Source: Paludibacteraceae bacterium
Lineage (GTDB): Bacteria; Bacteroidota; Bacteroidia; Bacteroidales; Paludibacteraceae
Length of the DNA stretch: 64,000 nucleotides
Assembly: GCA_905233375.1 (NCBI GenBank)
Contig: CAJOEJ010000007.1
Span: forward strand, 39,903-103,902
Direction: 5' to 3'
Made by a program: the position numbers and the translations under genes
Shown here: piece after piece, positions 44,304 through 51,822 of the stretch
Numbering within the stretch: position 1 is the first letter of the stretch
Layout of the letters: every line of letters begins with the position of its first letter
The notes under the pieces: model-generated
Told to the model about the DNA's origin: nothing
Database searches by the model: none
The model's input: the letters and a program-made list of their open reading frames with translations, nothing else

Positions 44304-46022
44304 GTGGAGAATAACTGGAAAATACGGGAATTGAGCCGGGAGGAGCAACAGGCTGCCGAACGGCTGAGTGAGGAACTGGACATCAGTTTGCTGGCGGGTC
44401 GCATCTTAGCCGGTCGCGGACTGCGTACCGCCGCCGAAGCGCGTGCGTACATCCGACCGACTCTGGAGAGCCTGCACGATCCGTTCCTGATGCGCGACAT
44501 GACGAACGCCGTGAACAGGCTGGACAAAGCGATAACGGACGGCGAACGCATCATGGTCTATGGCGACTATGATGTGGACGGCACCACCGCGGTTGCACTC
44601 ATGTATTCGTTCCTCCGCACCCGGACGGACAATTTGGTTTATTATATCCCGGACCGCTACACCGAAGGGTACGGCATCTCAACGAAAGGTATCGATACCG
44701 CCAAAGAGCAAGGCTGTACGCTGGTCATTGCCCTTGACTGCGGTATCAAGGCGGTGGACAAGATCACCTATGCCAGCCAATTGGGGATAGATTTCATTGT
44801 ATGCGACCATCATACTCCCGGCGACACCATTCCGGAAGCGGTCGCCGTACTGAACATGAAACGCCACGACTGCCAGTATCCGTTCAAGGAGCTGAGCGGT
44901 TGCGGGGTCGGGTTCAAGTTAGTGCAGGCATACGCGCAACGGAAAGGGATAGACAAACAGGAGGTGTACCGTCTGTTACCGCTACTCGCCATGAGCATCG
45001 CCAGTGACGTGGTACCCGTAACGGGCGAGAACCGCGTACTGGCTTTCTACGGGCTACGGGCACTCAACGCCCAGCCCTCTGTAGGCGTACAAGCCATCAT
45101 GCATGTAGCCGGTATCGAAGGCAAACCCGTTACTATCAGTGACCTGGTGTTCAAGTTCGGACCTCGTATCAATGCCGCCGGACGTATCAAAAGCGGCAGG
45201 GAAGCGGTACGGTTGCTGATAACAGACGACCGCGAAGCCGCGCTCCAGTTCGCAAAAGATATTGATTCCTATAACCAGGACCGCCGCAATTATGACACCA
45301 AGACGACCGACGAGGCATTGGAACAGCTGGCTGCCGACCCGCAGAACGAGCAGCGGTACACAACGGTCGTCTATTCGCCGGAATGGCACAAAGGCGTTGT
45401 GGGAATAGCCGCGAGCCGGCTGACCGAGACCTATTATCGTCCGACCATTGTGCTGACAGCCGGTGAGAACGGTATCATCAGCGGTAGTGCACGCTCGGTG
45501 AGCGACTTTGACATATACACCGCCATTGACTCCTGCCGGGATCTGCTGACCAACTTCGGAGGGCACAAGTTCGCCGCCGGACTGAGTATGCACGAATCGG
45601 ATTTGGAGCAGTTCAAGCAACGGTTCGAAGCGTACGTAGCCGCCCATATAACACCTGAACAACAATGCCCGACACTGGAGATCGATGCAGAGGTCGAACT
45701 GAGCGACATGAACTGGAAACTGTTCAAGATCCTGCAATGTCTGGAGCCTTTTGGTCCTGGAAACGAACGACCGCTGTTCTTGTGCAGGGGATTGATTAAC
45801 AACCGCAACACCCGCGCCGTGAGTGAGGGCAAGCATCTGCATCTGGATCTGACCGATACGGTGGTGGCAATGGACGGCATAGCGTTCGGGCACGGCGACA
45901 AAGCCATCCACCTGCAGAACGGAAACAGCGTGGATATATGCTTCTATCTGGAGGAGAACGTCTATCGCGGACGAAGCACCTTGCAGATGAATGCGCAGGA
46001 TATCAAATTAGTGGAAAGTTGA
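44304..46022 (+). CDS. recJ: Single-stranded-DNA-specific exonuclease RecJ
   Basis: 572 aa from a GTG start at 44304. DHH/DHHA1 phosphoesterase architecture: VYGDYDVDGTTAVALMYSFL (motif I), ALDCGIK, VCDHHTPGD (DHH motif), GCGVGFKLVQA, then FGPRINAAGRIKSGREAV and the C-terminal OB-type domain. It degrades 5' single strands in recombination and mismatch repair. The stop codon TGA lies within a heptad array (AGTGGAA, AGTTGAA, AGTTTAA at 46010-46030). Confidence 0.96.
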   Translation: MENNWKIRELSREEQQAAERLSEELDISLLAGRILAGRGLRTAAEARAYIRPTLESLHDPFLMRDMTNAVNRLDKAITDGERIMVYGDYDVDGTTAVALMYSFLRTRTDNLVYYIPDRYTEGYGISTKGIDTAKEQGCTLVIALDCGIKAVDKITYASQLGIDFIVCDHHTPGDTIPEAVAVLNMKRHDCQYPFKELSGCGVGFKLVQAYAQRKGIDKQEVYRLLPLLAMSIASDVVPVTGENRVLAFYGLRALNAQPSVGVQAIMHVAGIEGKPVTISDLVFKFGPRINAAGRIKSGREAVRLLITDDREAALQFAKDIDSYNQDRRNYDTKTTDEALEQLAADPQNEQRYTTVVYSPEWHKGVVGIAASRLTETYYRPTIVLTAGENGIISGSARSVSDFDIYTAIDSCRDLLTNFGGHKFAAGLSMHESDLEQFKQRFEAYVAAHITPEQQCPTLEIDAEVELSDMNWKLFKILQCLEPFGPGNERPLFLCRGLINNRNTRAVSEGKHLHLDLTDTVVAMDGIAFGHGDKAIHLQNGNSVDICFYLEENVYRGRSTLQMNAQDIKLVES

Positions 46023-46030
46023 AAGTTTAA
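46010..46030. repeat. Heptad array across the recJ stop codon
   Basis: Units AGTGGAA, AGTTGAA, AGTTTAA; the recJ stop lies inside the second unit. A short GCCCTgaAGGGC hairpin follows at about 46039. Confidence 0.65.
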
Positions 46031-46085
46031 AGTTCTTAGCCCTGAAGGGCACGATTATTTGATAGAATCAAATTTTGAAAGATAT

Positions 46086-46676
46086 ATGTTTTCAGAACGA
46101 GACACAAAAGGCCCTGTATTGCGTAAGGGTTCCATTGAAGTAGTATGCGGTTCGATGTTCAGCGGCAAGACGGAAGAACTGATCCGCCGTATGAAACGCG
46201 CCAAGTTTGCCAAACTGCGGGTGGAGATTTACAAGCCGGCAATAGATGTCCGGTACAGTGAGGAGGACGTTGTGAGCCACGACCGCAATGTGATTCAGTC
46301 CACTCCGGTCGAGAGCAGTCAGACGATCCTGCTTCTCGCCAACGAAATCGACGTAGTAGGTATCGACGAAGCGCAGTTCTTTGATATGGGGATCGTGGAT
46401 GTATGCCAGCAGCTGGCGGAAAGAGGTATCCGCGTGATTGTTGCGGGACTCGACCTGGACTTCAGGGGTGTGCCGTTCGGACCTATGCCGGCACTGATGG
46501 CGATAGCGGACGACGTATATAAGGCGCACGCCATCTGTGTGCAATGCGGAGACCTGGCATATGTCAGCCATCGTCTCGTGCAAAGCGACAAACGCGTACT
46601 GCTCGGCGAAACGGAGAGCTACGAACCCTTATGCCGCGTTTGCTACAACAAAGCCAAAATGGCAGAGAAAGAGTGA
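46086..46676 (+). CDS. tdk: Thymidine kinase (type II)
   Basis: 196 aa from the ATG at 46086 ([20 protein letters not shown]); an earlier in-frame ATG at 46059 would start outside the conserved region. P-loop [14 protein letters not shown], lasso/magnesium motif [11 protein letters not shown], and zinc-site cysteines [13 protein letters not shown] and CRVCYNK. It phosphorylates thymidine in pyrimidine salvage. It ends 1 nt before the TTG start of priA, so the two are translationally linked. Confidence 0.96.
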   Translation: MFSERDTKGPVLRKGSIEVVCGSMFSGKTEELIRRMKRAKFAKLRVEIYKPAIDVRYSEEDVVSHDRNVIQSTPVESSQTILLLANEIDVVGIDEAQFFDMGIVDVCQQLAERGIRVIVAGLDLDFRGVPFGPMPALMAIADDVYKAHAICVQCGDLAYVSHRLVQSDKRVLLGETESYEPLCRVCYNKAKMAEKE

Positions 46677-46677
46677 T

Positions 46678-48720
46678 TTGAGATTTGTTGATGTCATATT
46701 ACCCCTTGCCATCCGGGATTGCTATACGTATAGCGTTCCGGATGATTTGACTATACCGGCTCCGGGCAGCCGTGTCATCGTGCCGTTAGTCAGCAAACAG
46801 GTGCGGGGGGTCGTTTTGCGGGAACACACGGAACCTGTCGAAGACTCCCTCGCCGCCAAGATACGTCCCGTCACGGAAGTAGTGACTACTGCACCGGGAG
46901 TAAGCAAGGAGCAGTTGGTCTTGTGGCAATGGATGAGCGGGTACTATATGTGTACGCTGGGGGAGGTGATGAACGCCGCCTTGCCCGGAGGCGTGGACAA
47001 ACGCTTGATCAACCCGCCCAAGCGGGCACGCAAGAGCTTCAAACCCTATGAGGGAACGATTGAACCCGTCCATCCGCTTAGTGCCGCCCAGCAACGTTGT
47101 GCCGATGAAATCGGGACTTTCTGGCGTTCCGGGAAAAACATCACCTTGTTGCACGGCGTGACGAGCAGCGGAAAAACGGATATATACATCCAACTGATAG
47201 AAGCGCAATTGCAGCAGGGCAAGAACGTGCTGTACCTGGTACCGGAGATAGCCCTGACGACCCAGCTCACCAGCCGGTTACAACGGGTGTTCGGCGACCG
47301 GTTGATTGTTTATCACAGCCGTCTGACCGATGCCGAACGCGAGATGCGCTACACGCAAATCGCCAACAGCCGATCAATCACCAATCACCAATCACCAATA
47401 ACCAATAACTACGTGGTTCTCGGACCGCGGAGCGCCATCTTCCTGCCGATACCCGATATCGGTTTGATTATCCTGGATGAGGAGCATGATGCGAGTTACA
47501 AGCAAGCCGAACCCGCTCCGCGTTATCATGCCCGCGCAGCCGCTATCGTGTTAGCCAAAGCGCATGGCGCCAACGTGCTGTTGGGGACGGCTACGCCATC
47601 TGTGGAATCGTACTATCTGGCGCTCAAAGGGGTCTATGGTCTGGTGACACTGACCGAACGGTTCGGAGGAGTGGAGTTGCCGGAGATCCAACTGATTGAC
47701 CTGCAACGCCAATACACCCGCAAAGAGATGTACGGACATTTCAGCGACCCGTTGATTGCACGTATACGCGAGTGTCTGGCGGAAAAGAAACAGGTCATCT
47801 TGTTCCAGAACAGACGCGGGTATGCACCGCAGATCCAATGCACTCAGTGCGGTCAGCCGCCCCGTTGCATCCAATGCGATGTCCCCATGACGCTGCATAA
47901 GCGCGATAACGAACTGCGCTGCCATTACTGCGGTTACCATACGCCCGTACCGTCCGTCTGTCCGCAATGCGGCGGAGAGATGAAAACGATAGGTTTCGGC
48001 ACCGAGCGCATCGAAGACGAGATAGCCGCCTTGTTCCCTGCCGCACGCGTTCTGCGCATGGATCTGGACACGACCCGCAACAAGTCCGCTTACGACGATA
48101 TCATCAACGCGTTCGCCAAACATGAGTGCGACATCCTGGTGGGTACCCAGATGGTGACCAAAGGGCTGCATTTCGACGAAGTACGACTGGTGGCGGTACT
48201 CAATGCCGATCCGCTCTTCAACCAACCGGACTTCCGTTCCTATGAGCGGGCGTACCAGATGTTGGAGCAGGTGGCAGGCAGGGCAGGACGCAAAGGAGCC
48301 CAAGGCGAGGTATGGATTCAGACTTTTGCGCCCGGAAATGCCATCTTGCGGATGGTGCAGCACCATCATTACGAAGCGCTCTACCAACAGCAGATAGCCG
48401 AACGGAAACTGTTCCGTTATCCCCCGTTCCACCGCTTGATCCGGATCGAGTTGCGGGATCATAACGGTGCCTGCGTACAAGCGGCTGCGATGCAGTTACA
48501 GAGTTATCTGGCAAAGATATTCGGCAACCGCGTATCGGCAGTCATCGTACCGAACGTGGAACGCGTTCAGGCATATACGCTCCGCGAACTGAACTTGCGT
48601 ATCGAGCAAGGGGCGAACATACAGGAAGCCAAACGCCGGTTGAAGGAGGCGATGGACTATATTCTTTCGATTTCATCGAACAAAACAGTAAGAATCATTG
48701 CGGATGTCGATCCGCAGTAA
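46678..48720 (+). CDS. priA: Primosomal protein N' (replication restart helicase PriA)
   Basis: 680 aa from a TTG start at 46678 (sequence LRFVDVILPLAIRDCYTYSV, with the family N-terminus at once). N-terminal DNA-binding domain, then SF2 helicase: Walker A HGVTSSGKTDIYI, DEEHDASYKQ, GTATPSVESYY. A zinc module with eight Cys (CTQCGQPPRCIQC; CHYCGYHTPVPSVCPQC) precedes the second helicase half (LVGTQMVTKGLHF, QVAGRAGR). In-frame insertion [14 protein letters not shown] between the second helix and VVLGPRSAIFLP is encoded by a heptad array at 47376-47410. PriA reloads the replisome at stalled forks. Confidence 0.95.
   Translation: MRFVDVILPLAIRDCYTYSVPDDLTIPAPGSRVIVPLVSKQVRGVVLREHTEPVEDSLAAKIRPVTEVVTTAPGVSKEQLVLWQWMSGYYMCTLGEVMNAALPGGVDKRLINPPKRARKSFKPYEGTIEPVHPLSAAQQRCADEIGTFWRSGKNITLLHGVTSSGKTDIYIQLIEAQLQQGKNVLYLVPEIALTTQLTSRLQRVFGDRLIVYHSRLTDAEREMRYTQIANSRSITNHQSPITNNYVVLGPRSAIFLPIPDIGLIILDEEHDASYKQAEPAPRYHARAAAIVLAKAHGANVLLGTATPSVESYYLALKGVYGLVTLTERFGGVELPEIQLIDLQRQYTRKEMYGHFSDPLIARIRECLAEKKQVILFQNRRGYAPQIQCTQCGQPPRCIQCDVPMTLHKRDNELRCHYCGYHTPVPSVCPQCGGEMKTIGFGTERIEDEIAALFPAARVLRMDLDTTRNKSAYDDIINAFAKHECDILVGTQMVTKGLHFDEVRLVAVLNADPLFNQPDFRSYERAYQMLEQVAGRAGRKGAQGEVWIQTFAPGNAILRMVQHHHYEALYQQQIAERKLFRYPPFHRLIRIELRDHNGACVQAAAMQLQSYLAKIFGNRVSAVIVPNVERVQAYTLRELNLRIEQGANIQEAKRRLKEAMDYILSISSNKTVRIIADVDPQ
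47376..47410. repeat. Heptad array inside priA
   Basis: Five units at 7-bp spacing (AATCACC three times, AATAACC, AATAACT), the same unit as in the floA-nitrilase gap. It encodes the extra TNHQSPITN stretch. Confidence 0.85.
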
Positions 48721-48730
48721 AAGCAATACT

Positions 48731-49678
48731 ATGATAGAAGCATCGAAACGCCGTGTGGCGTACATTAACGAGATGATTGAGAGCGGACATGCCGCCGAGT
48801 TGGTCAAAGAAGGCGAATCGTACCACGAGGAGCAGTTGAAACAGATTGCGCAGGATATATGCTCGCGCAAAGGGGTGAAGGCGGTGCTTATCGCAGGTCC
48901 GTCATCCAGCGGCAAGACCAGTACGAGTTATAAACTATGCCTCGCCCTGCTGGAGCAGGGAAAGCAACCGGTGGCATTGTCGCTGGACAACTGGTTCGTG
49001 AACGCAGAGGATGCGCCGCTGGACGAGGAAGGCAAGAAAGACTATGAGAGCGTCTATGCCTTGGACTTGGTCCGATTGGACACCGATTTACGGGGACTGA
49101 TAGCCGGAGAAGAAGTAGCGCTGCCGACCTTCAATTTCCTCACAGGAACAAGGGAGTACAACGGCGAGACGTTGAAACTGGAACCGGATAATATCCTGGT
49201 GATAGAAGGTATTCACGCGTTGAATCCGATTCTCACGGAGCACATAGAGGCTTCCTGCAAATACAAGATCTACGCCGCTCCGATGAGTCCGGTGACGTTG
49301 GACGGTGAGAAATGGATTCCCACGACCACCCATCGTCTCTTGCGCCGCATGAGCCGTGACCTGCGTACACGCGGCAAATCACCTCAAACGACCATCGAAC
49401 AATGGCAGTCGGTACGGGACGGAGAGGGTAAATGGATTGAACCGTTCCAGAAAGAAGCGGACGCGCAGTTTGACACCTCGATGACGTACGAGTTGCCGGC
49501 TATCCGCTACACGGTGGAGACCGCATTGCAAACGGTTCCTTCCTCCGCAGAGGAATACAAGGTAGCGGAACAGTTATTGTACTACCTCAGTTTCTTTGAG
49601 GGCTTGGAAGCTTCGTTCGTGCCCCGCACCTCCATCCTGCGCGAGTTCATCGGCGGTTCGCAGTTCAACGTAGGATAG
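48731..49678 (+). CDS. Uridine kinase-like nucleoside kinase, stand-alone form
   Basis: 315 aa from the ATG at 48731 (MIEASKRRVAYINEMIESGH). P-loop LIAGPSSSGKTSTSYKLCLA, then LSLDNWFVNAEDAPLDEEGK with DYESVYALDL, and LVIEGIHALNP. In many Bacteroidota and Firmicutes this kinase is the C-terminal part of a protein of about 550 aa whose N-terminus carries ThrRS-like TGS and editing-type domains. Here only the kinase part is present, directly after priA, and no N-terminal piece is visible nearby. It probably phosphorylates uridine or cytidine; the substrate is inferred. Confidence 0.85.
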   Translation: MIEASKRRVAYINEMIESGHAAELVKEGESYHEEQLKQIAQDICSRKGVKAVLIAGPSSSGKTSTSYKLCLALLEQGKQPVALSLDNWFVNAEDAPLDEEGKKDYESVYALDLVRLDTDLRGLIAGEEVALPTFNFLTGTREYNGETLKLEPDNILVIEGIHALNPILTEHIEASCKYKIYAAPMSPVTLDGEKWIPTTTHRLLRRMSRDLRTRGKSPQTTIEQWQSVRDGEGKWIEPFQKEADAQFDTSMTYELPAIRYTVETALQTVPSSAEEYKVAEQLLYYLSFFEGLEASFVPRTSILREFIGGSQFNVG

Positions 49679-50039
49679 AAACACCCTCCCTACTTATTCT
49701 GTCATTTTTATATCAAAAATATACACTTATTCCGTTTGTGAGCGTATCAAAAAATACACTTATTCTATTTTTGCCTTACAATGACAATAAAAATCCACCT
49801 GCGGGGATGAGCGAGCAGAATAGGAGGAAAAGATACAAGCGGATACCGGGATGAGAAGGGGATGAGGAGGCAGTGTATTTTTTCTATGAATGGATCGAGA
49901 TTTCGACGAAGGGGTTTTTAATGTACAAAGAGACAATGTACAATGTACAAAGGGACAAAGGACGACAAAGCTGTTATGGCGGCAATCATGCCGTCAAAAT
50001 GCACAATGAGAGAAAGATGTGAAACGAAGGGAAATGAAA
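49679..50039. other. Gene-free stretch with direct and heptad repeats
   Basis: No ORF of note. It holds a direct repeat of about 25 bp sharing ATACACTTATTC (49711-49735 and 49746-49770) and a heptad array at 49921-49969 (units such as ATGTACA, AATGTAC, CAAAGGA). No complete promoter was found on either strand; TATTTTTG at 49766-49773 has no -33 box at 20 nt. Confidence 0.6.
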
Positions 50040-50072
50040 GCGCGAGACTCATACAATCTATGGGTCTCGCGC
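50040..50072 (-). terminator. Hairpin after the 50.1-kb gene
   Basis: Perfect nine-base-pair stem GCGCGAGAC/GTCTCGCGC with a 15-nt loop; on the minus strand it is followed by TTTC. Confidence 0.6.
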
Positions 50073-50097
50073 TTGGAATACTCGACGGGATTACTTG

Positions 50098-50550
50098 TTA
50101 ATTCTTTACAAGGCGTACGGAGCAACTCCAACAATTAGATTCCTCTAAAATTTCTCTTTGCTCATCAGAAAGGACATAGAGATACGCCCATTCGGATCCA
50201 GCCGCATCCAACGTCCATAATAAAGCCGCAGATCCGTCGTATTGCAAATCTTCATCACAATCAAGATACCCATTAAAGGTAAAATAGATGCAATTTTGAT
50301 TAGGACCTGTGACTTTATATCCCTTCCCCGTCCATTTCCATGTACAGTTAGCCAACAATTCCCTGACTTGCGCTCTATTGGGCAGGGCATCGTGAAAGAA
50401 ATAGCGCGCGGAAGGATAGGTATAAAAGCCTTGTTCGTCCGCGCTTTTCCATTTCGTGCCACTCGGCAGCCCTAAGTCAATATAAGTTTGAGCAGACATT
50501 GAAAATGCCATAACGCACATTAGTGCAGTAGAGAATAGTTTTAGTTTCAT
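50098..50550 (-). CDS. Small secreted protein with DLGLPSG-type domain
   Basis: 150 aa. The signal peptide MKLKLFSTALMCVMAFSMSA is followed at once by a domain opening YIDLGLPSGTKWKSADEQGF and containing ELLANCTWKWTGKGYKVTGP. It resembles the Fibrobacter-type major paralogous domain found in many copies in Bacteroidota surface proteins. The same domain forms the C-terminal part of the next gene upstream (YVDLGLPSGVKWRS; ELIAKCTWVWVGNGYSVIGP). Function unknown. It has no promoter of its own within the 59-nt gap and is probably co-transcribed with that gene. Confidence 0.8.
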   Translation of the reverse strand: MKLKLFSTALMCVMAFSMSAQTYIDLGLPSGTKWKSADEQGFYTYPSARYFFHDALPNRAQVRELLANCTWKWTGKGYKVTGPNQNCIYFTFNGYLDCDEDLQYDGSAALLWTLDAAGSEWAYLYVLSDEQREILEESNCWSCSVRLVKN

Positions 50551-50609
50551 ATTGTTTGTAGGAAGTTATATCCCATCGCCTTGTCGGTTTAAGAAATTAT
50601 TGGAAATCA

Positions 50610-51182
50610 TCATTTTACTAAGATAACAGAAAAGCTTACTGGATAGTCATTATTATAACTCACGTGATTATTGAGTTTATATTTTTCAGCATTAATCGTA
50701 ACCCAATATGTCGCATTACCTATACTATTCGATTCAGCCCAATAATATCCAACTTCATTTTCTTCAGACTTTCTATTATCATTGTGGTTGATAAATCCTT
50801 TAGCCGGCATATAAATTGAGTTTCCGTTTGGACCTATAACACTATATCCATTACCAACCCATACCCATGTACATTTAGCAATCAGTTCACTAAAATCTTC
50901 ATTTGTCGGCAATCTTTTACCAAATTTCTTCTTCGCCTTTGAAATAGTGTAATAACTGCTTTCAGGTACGCTTCTCCATTTTACTCCGCTAGGCAGACCC
51001 AAATCTACATATCGAGACTCCCGAATACATAATAGTACCACAACTGCGATAATAACTACAGCGACACCACCAATAGTCCAAGGTAACCATTTCTTTGGGT
51101 TAGTCTTGAGCAATTTCGTTCCGCAGTATCCGCAGAACATGCTGTCATTGGCAATTTCTTTGCCACAATTTGGACATTTCAT
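50610..51182 (-). CDS. Zinc-ribbon membrane protein with DLGLPSG-type domain
   Basis: 190 aa. N-terminal zinc ribbon MKCPNCGKEIANDSMFCGYC (CxxC...CxxC), one transmembrane helix (WTIGGVAVVIIAVVVLLCI), then the same DLGLPSG domain as the neighbouring secreted protein. Predicted topology: ribbon in the cytosol, domain in the periplasm. The codons and flanks are more AT-rich than the rest of the window, suggesting a separate origin. It is preceded by a leader of about 260 nt carrying a long inverted repeat and a promoter at 51446-51477. No function can be assigned. Confidence 0.8.
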   Translation of the reverse strand: MKCPNCGKEIANDSMFCGYCGTKLLKTNPKKWLPWTIGGVAVVIIAVVVLLCIRESRYVDLGLPSGVKWRSVPESSYYTISKAKKKFGKRLPTNEDFSELIAKCTWVWVGNGYSVIGPNGNSIYMPAKGFINHNDNRKSEENEVGYYWAESNSIGNATYWVTINAEKYKLNNHVSYNNDYPVSFSVILVK

Positions 51183-51241
51183 AATGATATTAAAGATTTA
51201 AATTATTATATACAAAAACGTGAGGCTCATTTGCTTCCATC

Positions 51242-51370
51242 TGGAGTTTCGAGGATTCTGGACTACCTTCTATAACCAAATATCTACAGAACAAGGCTCA
51301 CGTACACACGTGAGCAAAAGCCTTGTTCTTGGTTATAGAATCTCAAAAGTGTCCAGTTTCCGAAATTCCA
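51242..51370. repeat. 129-bp near-palindrome in the leader of the zinc-ribbon gene
   Basis: Nested pairs from outside in: TGGAGTTTCG/CGAAATTCCA (one mismatch), CTGGAC/GTCCAG, TTCTATAACCAA/TTGGTTATAGAA, AACAAG/CTTGTT, GCTCACGT/ACGTGAGC with loop ACAC at 51304-51307. It lies between a minus-strand promoter and the ATG at 51182. Confidence 0.8.
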
Positions 51371-51445
51371 AGTTCTTAGCTTAATGCTTAATAAAATATG
51401 TCTGCGCAACGCTTTGCGCAATTATTGCAAATAACCTTTGCGCTG

Positions 51446-51477
51446 CAAAGGTACAACAATTATTTGGAATATGCAAA
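51446..51477 (-). promoter_or_regulatory. Promoter of the zinc-ribbon gene unit
   Basis: Minus strand TTTG (51477-51474), 20 nt, TACCTTTG (51453-51446). Confidence 0.75.
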
Positions 51478-51540
51478 TTTTTCTTTGATTTTTTCAGAAA
51501 ATGTTCACGTGCACGCATAAAAGCACATACTTTCATAATC

Positions 51541-51565
51541 AAAGAAACGCCCCGAAGGACGTTTC
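51541..51565 (-). terminator. Terminator after the tRNA-Met remnant
   Basis: Minus strand GAAACGTCC-TTCG-GGGCGTTTC hairpin (one G-T pair) followed by TTTG. Confidence 0.65.
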
Positions 51566-51633
51566 TGGTAGCGGGACCCAGGATTGAACTGGGGACCTCA
51601 TGATTATGAATCATGCGCTCTAACCAGCTGCCT
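51566..51633 (-). pseudogene. tRNA-Met (CAT) lacking its 5' third
   Basis: The 3' part is intact: D-loop AGCTGGTTA with GAGC, anticodon stem CATGA/TCATG with loop TTCATAA (anticodon CAT), T-arm CCCAG/CTGGG, 3' acceptor TCCCGCT, discriminator A and an encoded CCA. The matching 5' acceptor (expected AGCGGGA) and the 5' D-stem (expected GCTC) are absent. The leader repeat ending GAGCGACGA joins directly to the D-loop. At best four acceptor pairs (AGCG/CGCT) could form. It may be a pseudogene, a recombination product or an assembly join. Confidence 0.65.
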
Positions 51634-51669
51634 CGTCGCTCATATGAATTATCGCCGTATTCTCGCTCT

Positions 51670-51705
51670 TCGGTCGGAATATCGTTTCACTAGCATTCCT
51701 CCCGA
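51670..51705 (-). ncRNA. tRNA-leader hairpin element, copy C
   Basis: Minus strand TCGG-GA-GGAAT, loop GCTAGTGAAACGAT, ATTCC-GA-CCGA, lying between the promoter at 51749-51780 and the tRNA-Met remnant. Same length as copies A and B. Confidence 0.6.
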
Positions 51706-51748
51706 TTCTTATTTACCGATTAAAACGCTTACGAAACGAAACCGACGA

Positions 51749-51780
51749 CAAAGGTACTGCTTTTTTTTGACATGACCAAA
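51749..51780 (-). promoter_or_regulatory. Promoter upstream of leader element copy C / tRNA-Met remnant
   Basis: Minus strand TTTG (51780-51777), 20 nt, TACCTTTG (51756-51749). Confidence 0.8.
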
Positions 51781-51822
51781 TTTTTTTGCAATTTTTAGCA
51801 AAAAAAGCAACTTTTTGCAGGT

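Noticed and set aside
46537..46677. PriA start inside tdk
   Set aside because: The extra 47 residues are an out-of-frame reading of tdk; the TTG at 46678 gives the normal PriA N-terminus.
51566..51660. tRNA-Met split by an intron
   Set aside because: The missing 5' acceptor AGCGGGA is not found upstream within the leader, so there is no second half to splice.
49679..51700. Complete integrated element or prophage
   Set aside because: No integrase, transposase or phage gene was found; only composition, repeats and a broken tRNA hint at transfer.
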